A DNA stretch of 34,105 nucleotides from Limisphaerales bacterium (GCA_003159675.1 PLQC01000068.1:9317-43421), one strand, 5' to 3'; shown: positions 1 through 7,387, counted from the first letter of the stretch. Notes: generated from the sequence alone by a model not told the origin. Made by a program: numbers and translations.

Positions 1-28
1 TGCGATTTGCGATTTGCGATTTACGATT
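1..28. repeat. Short tandem repeat, unit about 7 bp (TGCGATT), at the dinB 3' end
   Basis: Three near-perfect units of TGCGATT are followed by a diverged fourth (TACGATT). The array falls in the open dinB frame and is translated as a repetitive Asn-Arg-Lys-Ser-Gln-Ile-Ala tail. Similar degenerate 7-8 bp arrays occur at other gene borders in this window. The array probably continues beyond the window. Confidence 0.7.
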
Positions 29-1300
29 CTGATAAGCAAGCCTTGCGCCTGCGTTCGAAGTTCCGTCCTGCAAGAGCGAGGACGGCCCAGACGGATCAGA
101 GCCGGAATTCCAGGAGGCAGCGGGATCGCCGGGGGTTTCCCTGAGTCTAAAATCGTGTCCGCGCAGGACGACCGAGTTGCCGCGGGTGAGCCGCAGTTGG
201 TCCACCACGCGCGCGAGCCGCTCGCGAGATTCCCGCCGTTGCGCCCCGGTTTCGAGCGGCAGTTCAAATCCGAAAACCCCGGCATAAACGTTGGACAATT
301 TGAGCGACACCATCCGCAGGCTCACGCGGCGTTTCCAGGCGCGGCGCAGCATCAACCGGATCCGACCATAGACGTCCGTCTCCAGGTCCGTCGGCTCGAC
401 GAGACTCTCGCTGCATTGGTCTTCGGTCATGTCGTTATAGCGGACCTTCACCGCGAGCGTGCGGATGCTCTTCCGTTCCTCTCGGATTTTGGCGAACAAC
501 CGGTCGGCCATCCGGCGCAACACGGCTTCGAGGTATTCCTCATCGGCCAGGTCCCGGGCAAAGGTCTCCTGCTGGCTGAAGGATTTGGCCGGTTCGCGCG
601 CGGGAATCAGCGGACGTTCATCGATGCCGTTGGCGAATTGGCGGAGTTGCGGGGCCTGGCTGCCCAGCAATAATTCCAGCATCTCCAAAGGCGTCGCGGC
701 GACGTGCCGGATTTCTGCCAGGCCGGCGGCATTGAGCCGCGCCGAGGTTTTGGGGCCGACTCCCGGCAGCCAGTGGTTCGGGAGCGGGTGCAAAAACTTC
801 CTTTCCCCGCCCGCGGGCACCTGGCGGAAGGCGGCCGGCTTGTTCAACTTCGAGGCGATCTGGCTGACGAGTTTGTTCGCGCCGATGCCTTCGCTGACAG
901 AGATTTTGAGCGATTGCCGGATGGCCTGCCGGATGGTGAGGGCGATCTCCTGCGGCGCCTTGTTCCGGCTGGCGGTCAGGTCGAAATAACCCTCGTCGAT
1001 GGACGTCTGCTCGACTTCCGGGGTGAAATCGTAGCAGTAGCCGAACATCCAGTTGGAAAACTGTTCGTAACGCTCGAAATCGCCGGGCAGCACGATGAGT
1101 TTGGGGCAGAGCTTGCGCGCCCGGGCCGTCGGCATGGGCGTGTAAACGCCGAATTTGCGCGCTTCATACGAGGCGGACGCAATGATCCCGCGTTTCTCGC
1201 CGCCGACCGCCACCGGCTTGCCGCGCAGACACGCGTCAGCCGCCTGTTCCACCGAAGCGAAGAACGCGTCGGCGTCGAGATGGACAATGACGCGGGACAT
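1..1300 (-). CDS. dinB: DNA polymerase IV (Y-family translesion polymerase), 3' end outside window
   Basis: The reading frame is open from its ATG to the window edge, so the gene is partial. It opens with the Y-family motif LDADAFFASVE (residues 8-18). D9 and the pair D102/E103 in SIDEGYFD are the expected metal-binding acids, and F14 lies at the steric-gate position. A helix-hairpin-helix region (LPGVGPKTSARL) and a little-finger domain follow. The family synthesises DNA past lesions with low fidelity. Y-family polymerases of this class are about 350-420 residues. Here 433 codons are open, and the last ones run into a 7-bp tandem repeat, so the true C-terminus is probably a poorly conserved tail. 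It lies downstream of lexA on the same strand, about 315 bp away. I saw no copy of the lexA palindrome in front of it, so SOS control would have to come from readthrough or a different site. Confidence 0.93.
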   Translation of the reverse strand, partial: MSRVIVHLDADAFFASVEQAADACLRGKPVAVGGEKRGIIASASYEARKFGVYTPMPTARARKLCPKLIVLPGDFERYEQFSNWMFGYCYDFTPEVEQTSIDEGYFDLTASRNKAPQEIALTIRQAIRQSLKISVSEGIGANKLVSQIASKLNKPAAFRQVPAGGERKFLHPLPNHWLPGVGPKTSARLNAAGLAEIRHVAATPLEMLELLLGSQAPQLRQFANGIDERPLIPAREPAKSFSQQETFARDLADEEYLEAVLRRMADRLFAKIREERKSIRTLAVKVRYNDMTEDQCSESLVEPTDLETDVYGRIRLMLRRAWKRRVSLRMVSLKLSNVYAGVFGFELPLETGAQRRESRERLARVVDQLRLTRGNSVVLRGHDFRLRETPGDPAASWNSGSDPSGPSSLLQDGTSNAGARLAYQNRKSQIANR

Positions 1301-1342
1301 GGGAAGCCTCTAATCTCCAGAATGGGAGCGCATTGGGACCAG

Positions 1343-1417
1343 GAAACCCGTAGCCGCCAATGTGAATTGGCGGATCCGTTCCGCGGCGTGGATCTCCGAA
1401 GTTTCAAAACCCGCTCT
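1343..1417 (+). repeat. Dispersed ~75-80 bp repeat, copy A
   Basis: This stretch aligns along its length, with one small gap, to 11776-11854 on the same strand. Both contain GAAACC near the left end, then AGCCGCC, TGTGAATTGGCGGA, GATCTCCG and GTTTCA. A small hairpin (CCGCCAAT-GTGA-ATTGGCGG) sits near its left end. It abuts directly the GGGTAG start of the double-hairpin cassette. It lies between lexA and dinB and carries no reading frame that resembles a gene. Confidence 0.7.
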
Positions 1418-1465
1418 GGGTAGCACGGGCGACTCGCCCGTGCCGACCGGCCACTGGCCGGTCGG
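1418..1465 (+). repeat. 48-bp double-hairpin cassette, left copy (REP-like)
   Basis: GGGTAG is followed by two perfect hairpins: an 8-bp stem CACGGGCG with loop ACT, and a 10-bp stem CCGACCGGCC with loop ACT. A second cassette of exactly the same length and layout lies 58 bp away in inverted orientation. Short GC-rich palindromes with a fixed head sequence resemble bacterial REP elements, which are moved by RAYT-type transposases. No RAYT gene is visible in this window. Confidence 0.85.
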
Positions 1466-1523
1466 AAGAGCCAGGCGTAAGAATCGCCGGGCGCGCCTTG
1501 AATTTCCAGAGCGTTGCTTCCTT

Positions 1524-1571
1524 CCGTCCGGCGAGTCGCCGGACGGAACAGGCGGGTCGCCTGTTCTACCC
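1524..1571 (-). repeat. 48-bp double-hairpin cassette, right copy (inverted)
   Basis: Read on the minus strand this is GGGTAG, an 8-bp stem AACAGGCG with loop ACC, and a 10-bp stem CCGTCCGGCG with loop ACT. Compared with the left copy there are four base-pair exchanges, each compensated on the other arm, plus one loop substitution. No stem is broken. The inverted pair could also fold into one larger cruciform. It lies 44 bp downstream of the lexA stop codon and could act as its transcriptional end, although no T-run follows. Confidence 0.85.
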
Positions 1572-1615
1572 CTTTGCCTCTCCGATTCTTGGGAAGAATT
1601 CATTGAGCCGCGATT

Positions 1616-2239
1616 TCATTCCTTCGCCCTGCGGATCAGCGCCTTGAACACACCCTGGATCATCAACTCCTGGGCCGGCATCAGGTCGGGATACTTCGGG
1701 TTCTCGGCCTTCAGATACGGTTTGCCGCTTCTTTGGAGAAACGTTTTCAAGGTGCTCTCGCCATCGATCAATGCCGCCACGATATCCCCGTGGCGCGGTT
1801 CCGGCCCGTGTTCCAGGACCACGACGTCGCCGTCGAGGATGTGCCGGCCGATCATTGAATCGCCGGTCACACGCAGCGCAAACGTGTTCCGGGTCGGCCT
1901 GAAGCCGATGCTCTCGATATCCACTGAAACGCAGCCTTCGGCCTCCGGTTCGCGTTCCCGGGCGAAGCCGGCGGGGATCGAGCCGAAGAGGGGAATGTCG
2001 AGGATGCGGCTGCGGAGTTTTGCCAGCGGGGAGATGACACGGAGCGAACGCGCTTTGCCGGGTTCAGATTCGATAAGGCCTTTACGTTTGAGGGCTTCGA
2101 GGTGGCAGGCGGCGGCCCGGTGACTGCGAAACCCGAACTGCGCGGCGATTTCGCGCAGGGTCGGGATGGGTCTGCCGGCGTGAACTTCGGCCTGGATGAA
2201 ATCCAGGACGCGCTGCTGGGCCCGGGTGGGTTTGCTCAT
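1616..2239 (-). CDS. lexA: LexA repressor (SOS response; autoprotease)
   Basis: This is a 207-residue protein of typical LexA length. An N-terminal winged helix (about residues 1-68) carries the recognition segment GFRSHRAAACHLEALKRKG. The Ala90-Gly91 bond in SIPAGFA is the expected self-cleavage site. S128 in GDSM and K165 in STLKTF form the S24-family Ser/Lys dyad. The repressor binds SOS promoters and cleaves itself when stimulated by RecA-ssDNA filaments. The ATG start is supported by good agreement of the N-terminus with LexA proteins, and a strong palindrome sits just upstream. dinB lies downstream on the same strand; the GntR-ABC operon is divergent. Confidence 0.97.
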   Translation of the reverse strand: MSKPTRAQQRVLDFIQAEVHAGRPIPTLREIAAQFGFRSHRAAACHLEALKRKGLIESEPGKARSLRVISPLAKLRSRILDIPLFGSIPAGFAREREPEAEGCVSVDIESIGFRPTRNTFALRVTGDSMIGRHILDGDVVVLEHGPEPRHGDIVAALIDGESTLKTFLQRSGKPYLKAENPKYPDLMPAQELMIQGVFKALIRRAKE

Positions 2240-2244
2240 ACATT

Positions 2245-2262
2245 ACTATCCAAATGGATAGT
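2245..2262. promoter_or_regulatory. Candidate LexA operator (18-bp palindrome)
   Basis: ACTATCCAAATGGATAGT is a perfect 8-bp inverted repeat with a 2-bp spacer. It ends only a few bases before the lexA start codon and overlaps the predicted -10 hexamer. Autoregulation by LexA is the rule, so this is the best operator candidate here. It does not match the TGTTC-N4-GAACA consensus described for Verrucomicrobia LexA. No second copy was found in the window. Confidence 0.6.
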
Positions 2263-2283
2263 CTATTTCCCGGCCGATGTCAA
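2255..2283 (-). promoter_or_regulatory. Predicted lexA promoter
   Basis: Reading the minus strand, TTGACA (perfect -35) is separated by 17 bp from TATCCA (weak -10). The -10 lies inside the palindrome, as expected for a site where repressor blocks polymerase. Confidence 0.5.
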
Positions 2284-2315
2284 TTTGGGATCCATTCCCC
2301 CCCAAAAAAAAGATA

Positions 2316-2354
2316 TTGACACAGGAAGCCTAGTGTATTAGTTGTAGTAGTACA
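2316..2354 (+). promoter_or_regulatory. Predicted promoter and GntR/YtrA operator dyad of the ABC operon
   Basis: A perfect -35 TTGACA starts the region. About one promoter length downstream lies the imperfect dyad TGTATTA-N7-TAGTACA (2334-2354), which covers the place where the -10 must be. GntR-type regulators of the YtrA subfamily usually repress their own operon from a dyad near the start, so this is a reasonable operator. The -10 itself is poor (best candidate TAGTTG). Confidence 0.45.
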
Positions 2355-2361
2355 GTAGAAA

Positions 2362-2781
2362 TTGGAGCTTGTGAACTGGAACATCGCCATCTCGACCGGG
2401 TCGGACACGCCGATCTACAAGCAGATCACGGATCAGGTCCGGCTGGCGGCCGCCATCGGCAAACTGGCCATGGGCGATCAGCTTCCCAGCGTTCGCGCCT
2501 TGGCCGAGGAACTGGTGGTGAACCCCAACACGGTCGCACGGGCCTACACGGACCTCGCGCGCGAGGGACTCATCGAGTCCCGGGCCGGCCGCGGAGTGTT
2601 TCTGATTCGCAAACGCCGGGTCTTCACGCGCGAAGAAGGCTGGCGCCGGCTCGAGCCCCTGATCGACGGCGTCATCGGAGAGGCCATGGCCATGGATTTC
2701 ACGCGCGAGGGGTTGCAGGACGCTTTTGAGAAGAAGATCCGCCACTGGAAACCCGAGCCGGAACCCAAATCAAAGGCATGA
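2362..2781 (+). CDS. GntR-family transcriptional regulator, YtrA subfamily
   Basis: A short protein (about 137-139 residues) with one GntR winged helix. The motif PIYKQITDQVR is followed by GDQLPSVRALAEEL, the recognition segment VNPNTVARAYTDLAREGLIE and the wing RAGRGVFL. The C-terminal part is only a short helical tail, which is typical of YtrA regulators that lack a large effector domain. Start choice is uncertain: TTG at 2362, or GTG at 2371, which begins VNWNIAIS and has GGAG close in front. The stop codon overlaps the next start (ATGA), so it is the first gene of an operon with an ABC exporter. YtrA regulators typically repress such exporters until cell-envelope stress or an antibiotic is sensed. 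That role is inferred from family and context. Confidence 0.88.
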   Translation: MELVNWNIAISTGSDTPIYKQITDQVRLAAAIGKLAMGDQLPSVRALAEELVVNPNTVARAYTDLAREGLIESRAGRGVFLIRKRRVFTREEGWRRLEPLIDGVIGEAMAMDFTREGLQDAFEKKIRHWKPEPEPKSKA

Positions 2782-3707
2782 ACAAGGACATCGTCATCCG
2801 CACCCGGGGTTTGACGCGGTATTTCGGCGCCAAACCCGCCGTCTATGACTTAAACCTGGAGGTGCCGCGCGGTTGTGTGTTTGCCTACCTGGGCCGGAAT
2901 GGCTCCGGCAAAACCACCACCATCCGCATGTTGCTGGGCCTGCTCCAGCCGACACGGGGAGAAGGCGCGATCCTCGGCTATGACATCCGCGCGCTCCCGC
3001 CCGAAGCCCGGGCGCGCATTGGTTACCTGACCGAAGATCACCAGCTTTACGGCTGGATGACCGTGCGCGAGTGCGGCGCATTCCAGTCGCAGTTTTATCC
3101 GCAATGGAAGGAGAAACTTTTTCAGGGTATCCTCGGGCATTTCGGTTTGAAGCCCGAGGCTCGTGTGAAGGATCTCTCGCGGGGCGAGCGCGCGGGGCTC
3201 TGCCTGGCGCTGACCCTTGCGCCTGAACCGGAGTTGCTGATCCTCGACGATCCGGCCGTGGGATTGGATCCCGTGGCGCGCCGGTTGCTGATGGAATCGA
3301 TGGTGCAACTGACCCGGCGGTCAGACCGGACGATTTTCTTTTCCTCGCATCAACTGGCCGACGTGGAGCGGGTGGCGGATTACGTGGCGGTGCTCGATCA
3401 CAGCGTCTTGCGCGCGTGCTGTTCTCTGGAAACGTTCCGGAACGGCGTCCAACAGGTTCACGTGAGGTTCAAAGGGGCACCGCCGCCCCTGCCGAAGATC
3501 CCCGGCCTGCTGCAGGTCTTTCGCAAAGCGGACGAACTGCGGCTCATCTGCGTTCGCTACGACGGAGCCACCGAGCAGGCGCTCCGGGCCCTTTCGCCAA
3601 CTGAGATCGAACAGGCCCCGCTGTCGCTCGAGGACGCGTTCATCAGTTATTTGGGTGATCGGGGCGAGAAATCATTGATCTTTTCCGAGCCGGAGGCACA
3701 ACCATGA
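2778..3707 (+). CDS. ABC transporter ATP-binding protein (ABC-2 exporter type)
   Basis: A 309-residue ABC ATPase with all nucleotide-binding motifs: Walker A GRNGSGKTT (residues 39-47), signature LSRGERAGL, Walker B LLILDDPAVGLD and the switch histidine in SSHQ. The signature is unusual in having SRGER in place of SGGQ. This variant is common in ATPases paired with YtrA regulators. After about residue 225 a C-terminal accessory region follows. The gene overlaps both neighbours by 4 bp (ATGA), so regulator, ATPase and permease are translationally coupled. It powers the permease encoded next. The substrate is unknown. Confidence 0.93.
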   Translation: MNKDIVIRTRGLTRYFGAKPAVYDLNLEVPRGCVFAYLGRNGSGKTTTIRMLLGLLQPTRGEGAILGYDIRALPPEARARIGYLTEDHQLYGWMTVRECGAFQSQFYPQWKEKLFQGILGHFGLKPEARVKDLSRGERAGLCLALTLAPEPELLILDDPAVGLDPVARRLLMESMVQLTRRSDRTIFFSSHQLADVERVADYVAVLDHSVLRACCSLETFRNGVQQVHVRFKGAPPPLPKIPGLLQVFRKADELRLICVRYDGATEQALRALSPTEIEQAPLSLEDAFISYLGDRGEKSLIFSEPEAQP

Positions 3708-5728
3708 AAGCACTCATTCGAAAGGAAATGCGGGAGAATCTCAAAGTGACGCTGGTGGGCCTGGCGGTGTTGCTGCTCCTCATCCTGGTGACGTACCGGA
3801 ATTACGCCTGGACTCTCAAGAACCAGTTTTTCGCCCAGGACATGCAACCCCTGATGGGCAACGGAGTGGTCAGCATGCTCAGCTTCTTCTGCGCGATCTT
3901 CGGCGGCCTGCTCGGCTGGCTTCAGGTATGGAACGAGCGGCATCGGGATCTGTGGGCCTTCCTCATCCATCGGCCGCTAACCCGCACGCAGATCTTCTTC
4001 GGCAAAACCTTCGCCGGGTTGCTCCTCTATCTGCTGATGCCGGGACTTCCGCTGCTGGTGTGCATCCTCTGGGTGGCGATTCCAGGGCATGTGCCCGCGC
4101 CCTTCGAGTGGGCGATGGCGCTCCCCATTGCCGCCGCTTTCCTGGGCGGCATCGTCTATTATTTTGCCGGGATGTTGACCGGCCTGCGCCAGGCGCGCTG
4201 GTACGCGAGCCGTTGCCTCGGGCTGGTGATGGCGATATTGGTTTCGATCGGGGTGATGAATTCATTCGAATTCTGGCACGGCCTGATTTGCATCGCCGCA
4301 GGCATTGTAATCCTGGGCACGGCGGTGTGGGGTGCGTTCCGCAGCGATGGTTGCTACGAAGGACAACCGGTGTCGGGCAAGGCGGCGCTGACGACCGTGC
4401 TGGGCGCCGGTCTCGCCCCGATCGTCTTCATCGTGATGCTCCTGGCGATCGAGGTTGCTTTTCGAGGCATACGCGGGGACGAATGGTCGAGGTATGTCAT
4501 GACCAAAGGAGGCGCGATCTGGAATGTGACATCGAAAAGCGACGGCAGGTCGAACGTCAGGCGGCTTGTGGTGGATCTCGATCATCAACCCATTCCAGAA
4601 GGGAAAACCGGCGGTCTTGATCAATCGGAATGGCAGCGCGGGGAAGCCACCACCTCCTCCATCCATCTGCCCTCCCCGTACAGTTGGCGCGGCTCGGAGA
4701 GCTTCCTGCGCAGTTATCGGTTCTTCACGCTCTGGCGAGTCAGCTCGGGAACGATCTGGTATTATTGGCGATCGCAGGGTTGTCTGGTCGGGTACGATCT
4801 GACAACGCGTCGATTCGTCGGCAGCCTCGGACCGAACGGATTTTCCCAGACTCTCCCTTCTGCTGCGGACAATTCCCATCACTCGGTCGAACAGAGCTGG
4901 CTGTCGTCCGGTCACACACTCGCGACTTCGAATGCCGTTTACGAAGTGAATCTGGATCGCCGTGTCGCGCGGCGGATTTTCACCTCGGACAGTGAGCGCA
5001 TTCTCGCAGTGATGGACTTGGAGAAGAACGGTGCCGATTGGATTTACACGCTGATCGTTGGCGAACATTCCATCGTTCTGCTGGATCCGCAGGGCACGCT
5101 GGTGTGGAAACAGCCATTCCAGGCCCCCAGTGGATGGTTCGAGGATCGGTTGAAGCTCTCCTCTCTTGAACCGGCGGACCAGTATGCGATTTGGGCTTCG
5201 GAGATAGTTCGGACCAATTCACCGGCCGGGGCATCTCCTCCGGTTTTAGTCACCTGGTTCGGCAGCGGGCAGGGCGCTCCCCAGAGTGTGGAATTGCCTG
5301 CTTTGGCGCAATCGCACGAGTGGCCGACTCTCCAGAAGCTGCTGTCTGCTTCGGTGCCTCCCGTGTTTGTGGCGATGACCCCGCTCCTAGACGGCCATCC
5401 CTGGCCCTCCACGATCCCAAAGGAACTGCTGCGGATCAGCCTGATCGTCGCACTGGCGTGCGTGCCGGTCGTGTGGTGGCTGGGCAGACGATATCATTTC
5501 AGTTTTGTGGCCCAGGTGAGTTGGGTTGGATTCATCGTGTTGACCGGCATCCCCGGGCTGCTGGCCTTCCTGAGCGTTCAGGAATGGCCGGCCCGGGAAT
5601 CCTGTCCCCAATGCCGCAAGCCCCGGCTGGTGGATCGGGAACACTGCGAACACTGCGGCGCAGAATTCCCGCCCCCGGAAAAGACGGGGACCGAGATCTT
5701 CGAACCGGCCGGGACGGCGCAAGCTTGA
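3704..5728 (+). CDS. Large ABC-2 type permease with propeller-like insert and C-terminal zinc ribbon
   Basis: A 674-residue membrane protein. The N-terminal ~250 residues hold about six hydrophobic segments (for example LVGLAVLLLLILVTY, FLGGIVYYFAGML and LGAGLAPIVFIVMLLAIEV), as in an ABC-2 permease. About residues 270-560 are hydrophilic and contain repeated short strand motifs such as GCLVGYDLTTRRFVG, NAVYEVNLDRRVARRIF and HSIVLLDPQGTLVWKQ, which look like blades of a beta-propeller. Two more hydrophobic segments follow (LLRISLIVALACVPVVWWL and a second around GFIVLTGIPGLLAFL). The protein ends with a CPQC-x9-CEHCG zinc ribbon (about residues 637-655). It is much longer than ordinary ABC-2 permeases (about 250-400 residues). 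The substrate cannot be read from sequence. Confidence 0.82.
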   Translation: MKALIRKEMRENLKVTLVGLAVLLLLILVTYRNYAWTLKNQFFAQDMQPLMGNGVVSMLSFFCAIFGGLLGWLQVWNERHRDLWAFLIHRPLTRTQIFFGKTFAGLLLYLLMPGLPLLVCILWVAIPGHVPAPFEWAMALPIAAAFLGGIVYYFAGMLTGLRQARWYASRCLGLVMAILVSIGVMNSFEFWHGLICIAAGIVILGTAVWGAFRSDGCYEGQPVSGKAALTTVLGAGLAPIVFIVMLLAIEVAFRGIRGDEWSRYVMTKGGAIWNVTSKSDGRSNVRRLVVDLDHQPIPEGKTGGLDQSEWQRGEATTSSIHLPSPYSWRGSESFLRSYRFFTLWRVSSGTIWYYWRSQGCLVGYDLTTRRFVGSLGPNGFSQTLPSAADNSHHSVEQSWLSSGHTLATSNAVYEVNLDRRVARRIFTSDSERILAVMDLEKNGADWIYTLIVGEHSIVLLDPQGTLVWKQPFQAPSGWFEDRLKLSSLEPADQYAIWASEIVRTNSPAGASPPVLVTWFGSGQGAPQSVELPALAQSHEWPTLQKLLSASVPPVFVAMTPLLDGHPWPSTIPKELLRISLIVALACVPVVWWLGRRYHFSFVAQVSWVGFIVLTGIPGLLAFLSVQEWPARESCPQCRKPRLVDREHCEHCGAEFPPPEKTGTEIFEPAGTAQA

Positions 5729-5731
5729 ATG

Positions 5732-5761
5732 GGTAGGGACACGCTGCCGCGCGTTCCTACC
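5732..5761. repeat. 30-bp GGTAGG...CCTACC hairpin repeat
   Basis: GGTAGG and CCTACC bracket an imperfect stem (GAC-ACGC / GCGC-GTT, with wobble pairs) and a central TGCC. It starts four bases after the permease stop codon. The GGTAG head is the same as in the double-hairpin cassettes at 1418-1571, so it may belong to the same broad repeat group. It could act as a transcript-end hairpin for the ABC operon, although no T-run follows. Confidence 0.6.
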
Positions 5762-5884
5762 GGGTTCATGCCATTGTCAGCAGGTCCGAAAGGAACAAGA
5801 AACTCTCCATGAACCGTTGATATGGCCGCCAGGTTTTGGATAGGCCTGATTTGGGGGCGCTCTTGTCTGTCTTAACGATCCTGG
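5762..5884. other. Intergenic stretch with no recognisable gene
   Basis: Between the GGTAG hairpin and the minus-strand terminator I see no reading frame with family resemblance and no clear promoter. The flanking genes are convergent, so the stretch only separates two transcript ends. Confidence 0.5.
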
Positions 5885-5921
5885 CCAAAAAAATCAACCG
5901 ATGCGGCCGCATCGGTTGATT
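5885..5921 (-). terminator. Rho-independent terminator of the prepilin operon
   Basis: On the minus strand a perfect 30-bp palindrome (each arm AATCAACCGATGCGG or its complement) is followed directly by a run of T residues (TTTTTT, then GG). It starts about 54 bp after the stop codon of the prepilin-like gene. The stem is GC-rich in the middle and AT-rich at the base. Confidence 0.88.
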
Positions 5922-5974
5922 CCAAGGAGGAAAGGTTGGTTTGGAGGGCTCGCCTCGAAGCGCGCCCGCTGGCC

Positions 5975-6934
5975 TCAATCACCGGGAGTTATCGTCCACA
6001 TGCCTTGGGGAGAGGATAGGGTTCCCTTGGTGCCAATGGTTGCATTGGTCGAAAGGCTTTCAACATGGCCATCGTGGAAAAGATAATTGAATCTGTTGCC
6101 ATGAGCCTTGTACAGAAACTTGCCCATGCTCACTTGCGCACTTGTCCCCTCACTCGGCATCGACACGGAGGAAATAATCTGGGAGAGCATGCCGCCGTAA
6201 CTCATGTTTTCAACTCCTATACTGACACACGGCCATATATTGGCGGCAACGTTAAAGTTCATGCTCTCTTCCACGAGCAGCAGCGTGCCGCTGGGGTCTC
6301 TGATGATCGCGGTCTTGAAGCTCTTGGCGTCCCAGTCCGCAGGGCTCGGGTCCTGCCAGTAAACTCCGATATTGACAGAAGTTCCAAGCGACAAGTCATA
6401 GGGAATTCTGCTAGAATAATTAATGCTTTGTTGAAAATACTCCGGACACCAAGGCATCGCATAAGTTCTGCGTCCGAAGAGATCATCGCCCCCAATGGAG
6501 GCCCACGAAATAGTCTTATTGGGGTCCGCGGGGCAGAACAAGATCTTGGGAGACATATCCGGATCAAGAACACCCGATAAAAGCTGGCTGTTGGGTGCGC
6601 GGCCGCCGATGTAACGATTGATGTAGCTGTCCCAAGTCAGCGTAGTGTTGCCCAGCGATCCTTGTGGACCACCTGCGAATCCGGCGGGCGGGAACATTTC
6701 ATTATGGTCGGCGGTAAAGAGATTAATGCCAAGGTAGAGCTGCTTTTCGCCGTTGGCGCATTGTAACTTCTGAGCCTTGGATTTGGCCGAGGCCAGCGCC
6801 GGAAGCAGCAGAGCAGCCAGGATGGCGATGATCGCAATGACGACCAACAGCTCGATCAAAGTGAACGCGGCGCGAGGTGCAGCCACCGTTGCCCGCCGGG
6901 TTTTGTTGAGAGGAGATCTTAAATTGTGGTTCAT
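5975..6934 (-). CDS. Prepilin-like protein with N-terminal methylation motif and H-X9-DG tail
   Basis: A 319-residue protein. After a basic leader comes the type IV pilin/type II pseudopilin signal [25 protein letters not shown] (residues about 23-47, split here as [10 protein letters not shown] and [15 protein letters not shown]). It is cleaved before the Phe, and Glu5 of the mature protein is present. The C-terminal part has [16 protein letters not shown], the H-X9-DG signature of the abundant prepilin-type family in Verrucomicrobia and Planctomycetes. Such proteins are processed by prepilin peptidase and are probably displayed in the periplasm or cell surface; their exact role is unknown. 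It follows the lipoprotein gene by about 16 bp. The gene has a perfect terminator downstream. Confidence 0.9.
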   Translation of the reverse strand: MNHNLRSPLNKTRRATVAAPRAAFTLIELLVVIAIIAILAALLLPALASAKSKAQKLQCANGEKQLYLGINLFTADHNEMFPPAGFAGGPQGSLGNTTLTWDSYINRYIGGRAPNSQLLSGVLDPDMSPKILFCPADPNKTISWASIGGDDLFGRRTYAMPWCPEYFQQSINYSSRIPYDLSLGTSVNIGVYWQDPSPADWDAKSFKTAIIRDPSGTLLLVEESMNFNVAANIWPCVSIGVENMSYGGMLSQIISSVSMPSEGTSAQVSMGKFLYKAHGNRFNYLFHDGHVESLSTNATIGTKGTLSSPQGMWTITPGD

Positions 6935-6951
6935 AGTCTTTTGTGGTTCAT
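6931..6951 (-). CDS. Possible 6-codon leader ORF between lipoprotein and prepilin genes
   Basis: ATG-AAC-CAC-AAA-AGA-CTA-TGA (MNHKRL). Its ATG overlaps the lipoprotein stop as TAATG and its TGA overlaps the prepilin start as ATGA. The sequence ATGAACCACAA is repeated at the two starts, so it arose by, or resembles, a short duplication. It may be a coupling device or just a duplicated start region. Confidence 0.3.
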   Translation of the reverse strand: MNHKRL

Positions 6952-7352
6952 TATTGATTCACTAAAATCACATGGAATCTCCGATCCAAGGCATATTTCT
7001 TTCCAGGCGGTGCCGGTGGGACAGCGATGTGGCTATTGGCGACAAAATCCTCAAAGCTGGTTGGCTGGCGATGGTTGGCCACGATATAAGAGCGCACCGC
7101 CTGCGACAAATCACCCAAAGTTTTGGACATGTTTCCATTTTCCGGGGCGGAAATCACAACACTCGACGCGGAAGGCGCAGGCATTTCAACCGGCGCGACG
7201 GGTGCCGTCGGAGCGGCCGAAGAATTGTCCGCAGGGGCGTTGGTTGCCTGATCTGTGGGTTGCGGTTGAGCCGGAGGAGACTCCCCCGGTTTCTTGCTGC
7301 ACCCCGCCACCAGTGCCGACCCAAGCAACACCGCAAACAGTGCATGTTTCAT
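6951..7352 (-). CDS. Small Pro/Ala-rich lipoprotein
   Basis: A 133-residue protein with signal [18 protein letters not shown]; the lipobox LVAGC predicts lipidation on Cys18. A Pro/Ala/Gln linker follows, then a C-terminal region (about residues 75-133) containing [19 protein letters not shown] and a [12 protein letters not shown] segment. That region resembles the small domain often found next to prepilin-like proteins, so the two may work together. I chose ATG at 7352 over an upstream in-frame start because it begins the signal peptide directly. A promoter also ends just before it. The family function is unknown to me. Confidence 0.75.
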   Translation of the reverse strand: MKHALFAVLLGSALVAGCSKKPGESPPAQPQPTDQATNAPADNSSAAPTAPVAPVEMPAPSASSVVISAPENGNMSKTLGDLSQAVRSYIVANHRQPTSFEDFVANSHIAVPPAPPGKKYALDRRFHVILVNQ

Positions 7353-7358
7353 ACACTT

Positions 7359-7387
7359 AATAAATCCCGTAAACCCTAACCGGTCAA
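7359..7387 (-). promoter_or_regulatory. Predicted promoter of the lipoprotein-prepilin operon
   Basis: On the minus strand TTGACC is followed after 17 bp by TTTATT, and the ATG is six bases further. The transcript would start at or near the start codon, giving a leaderless or near-leaderless mRNA. Confidence 0.45.

Noticed and set aside
1418-1571. CRISPR array
   Set aside because: The two repeats are inverted, form hairpins and have no regular spacers or cas genes.
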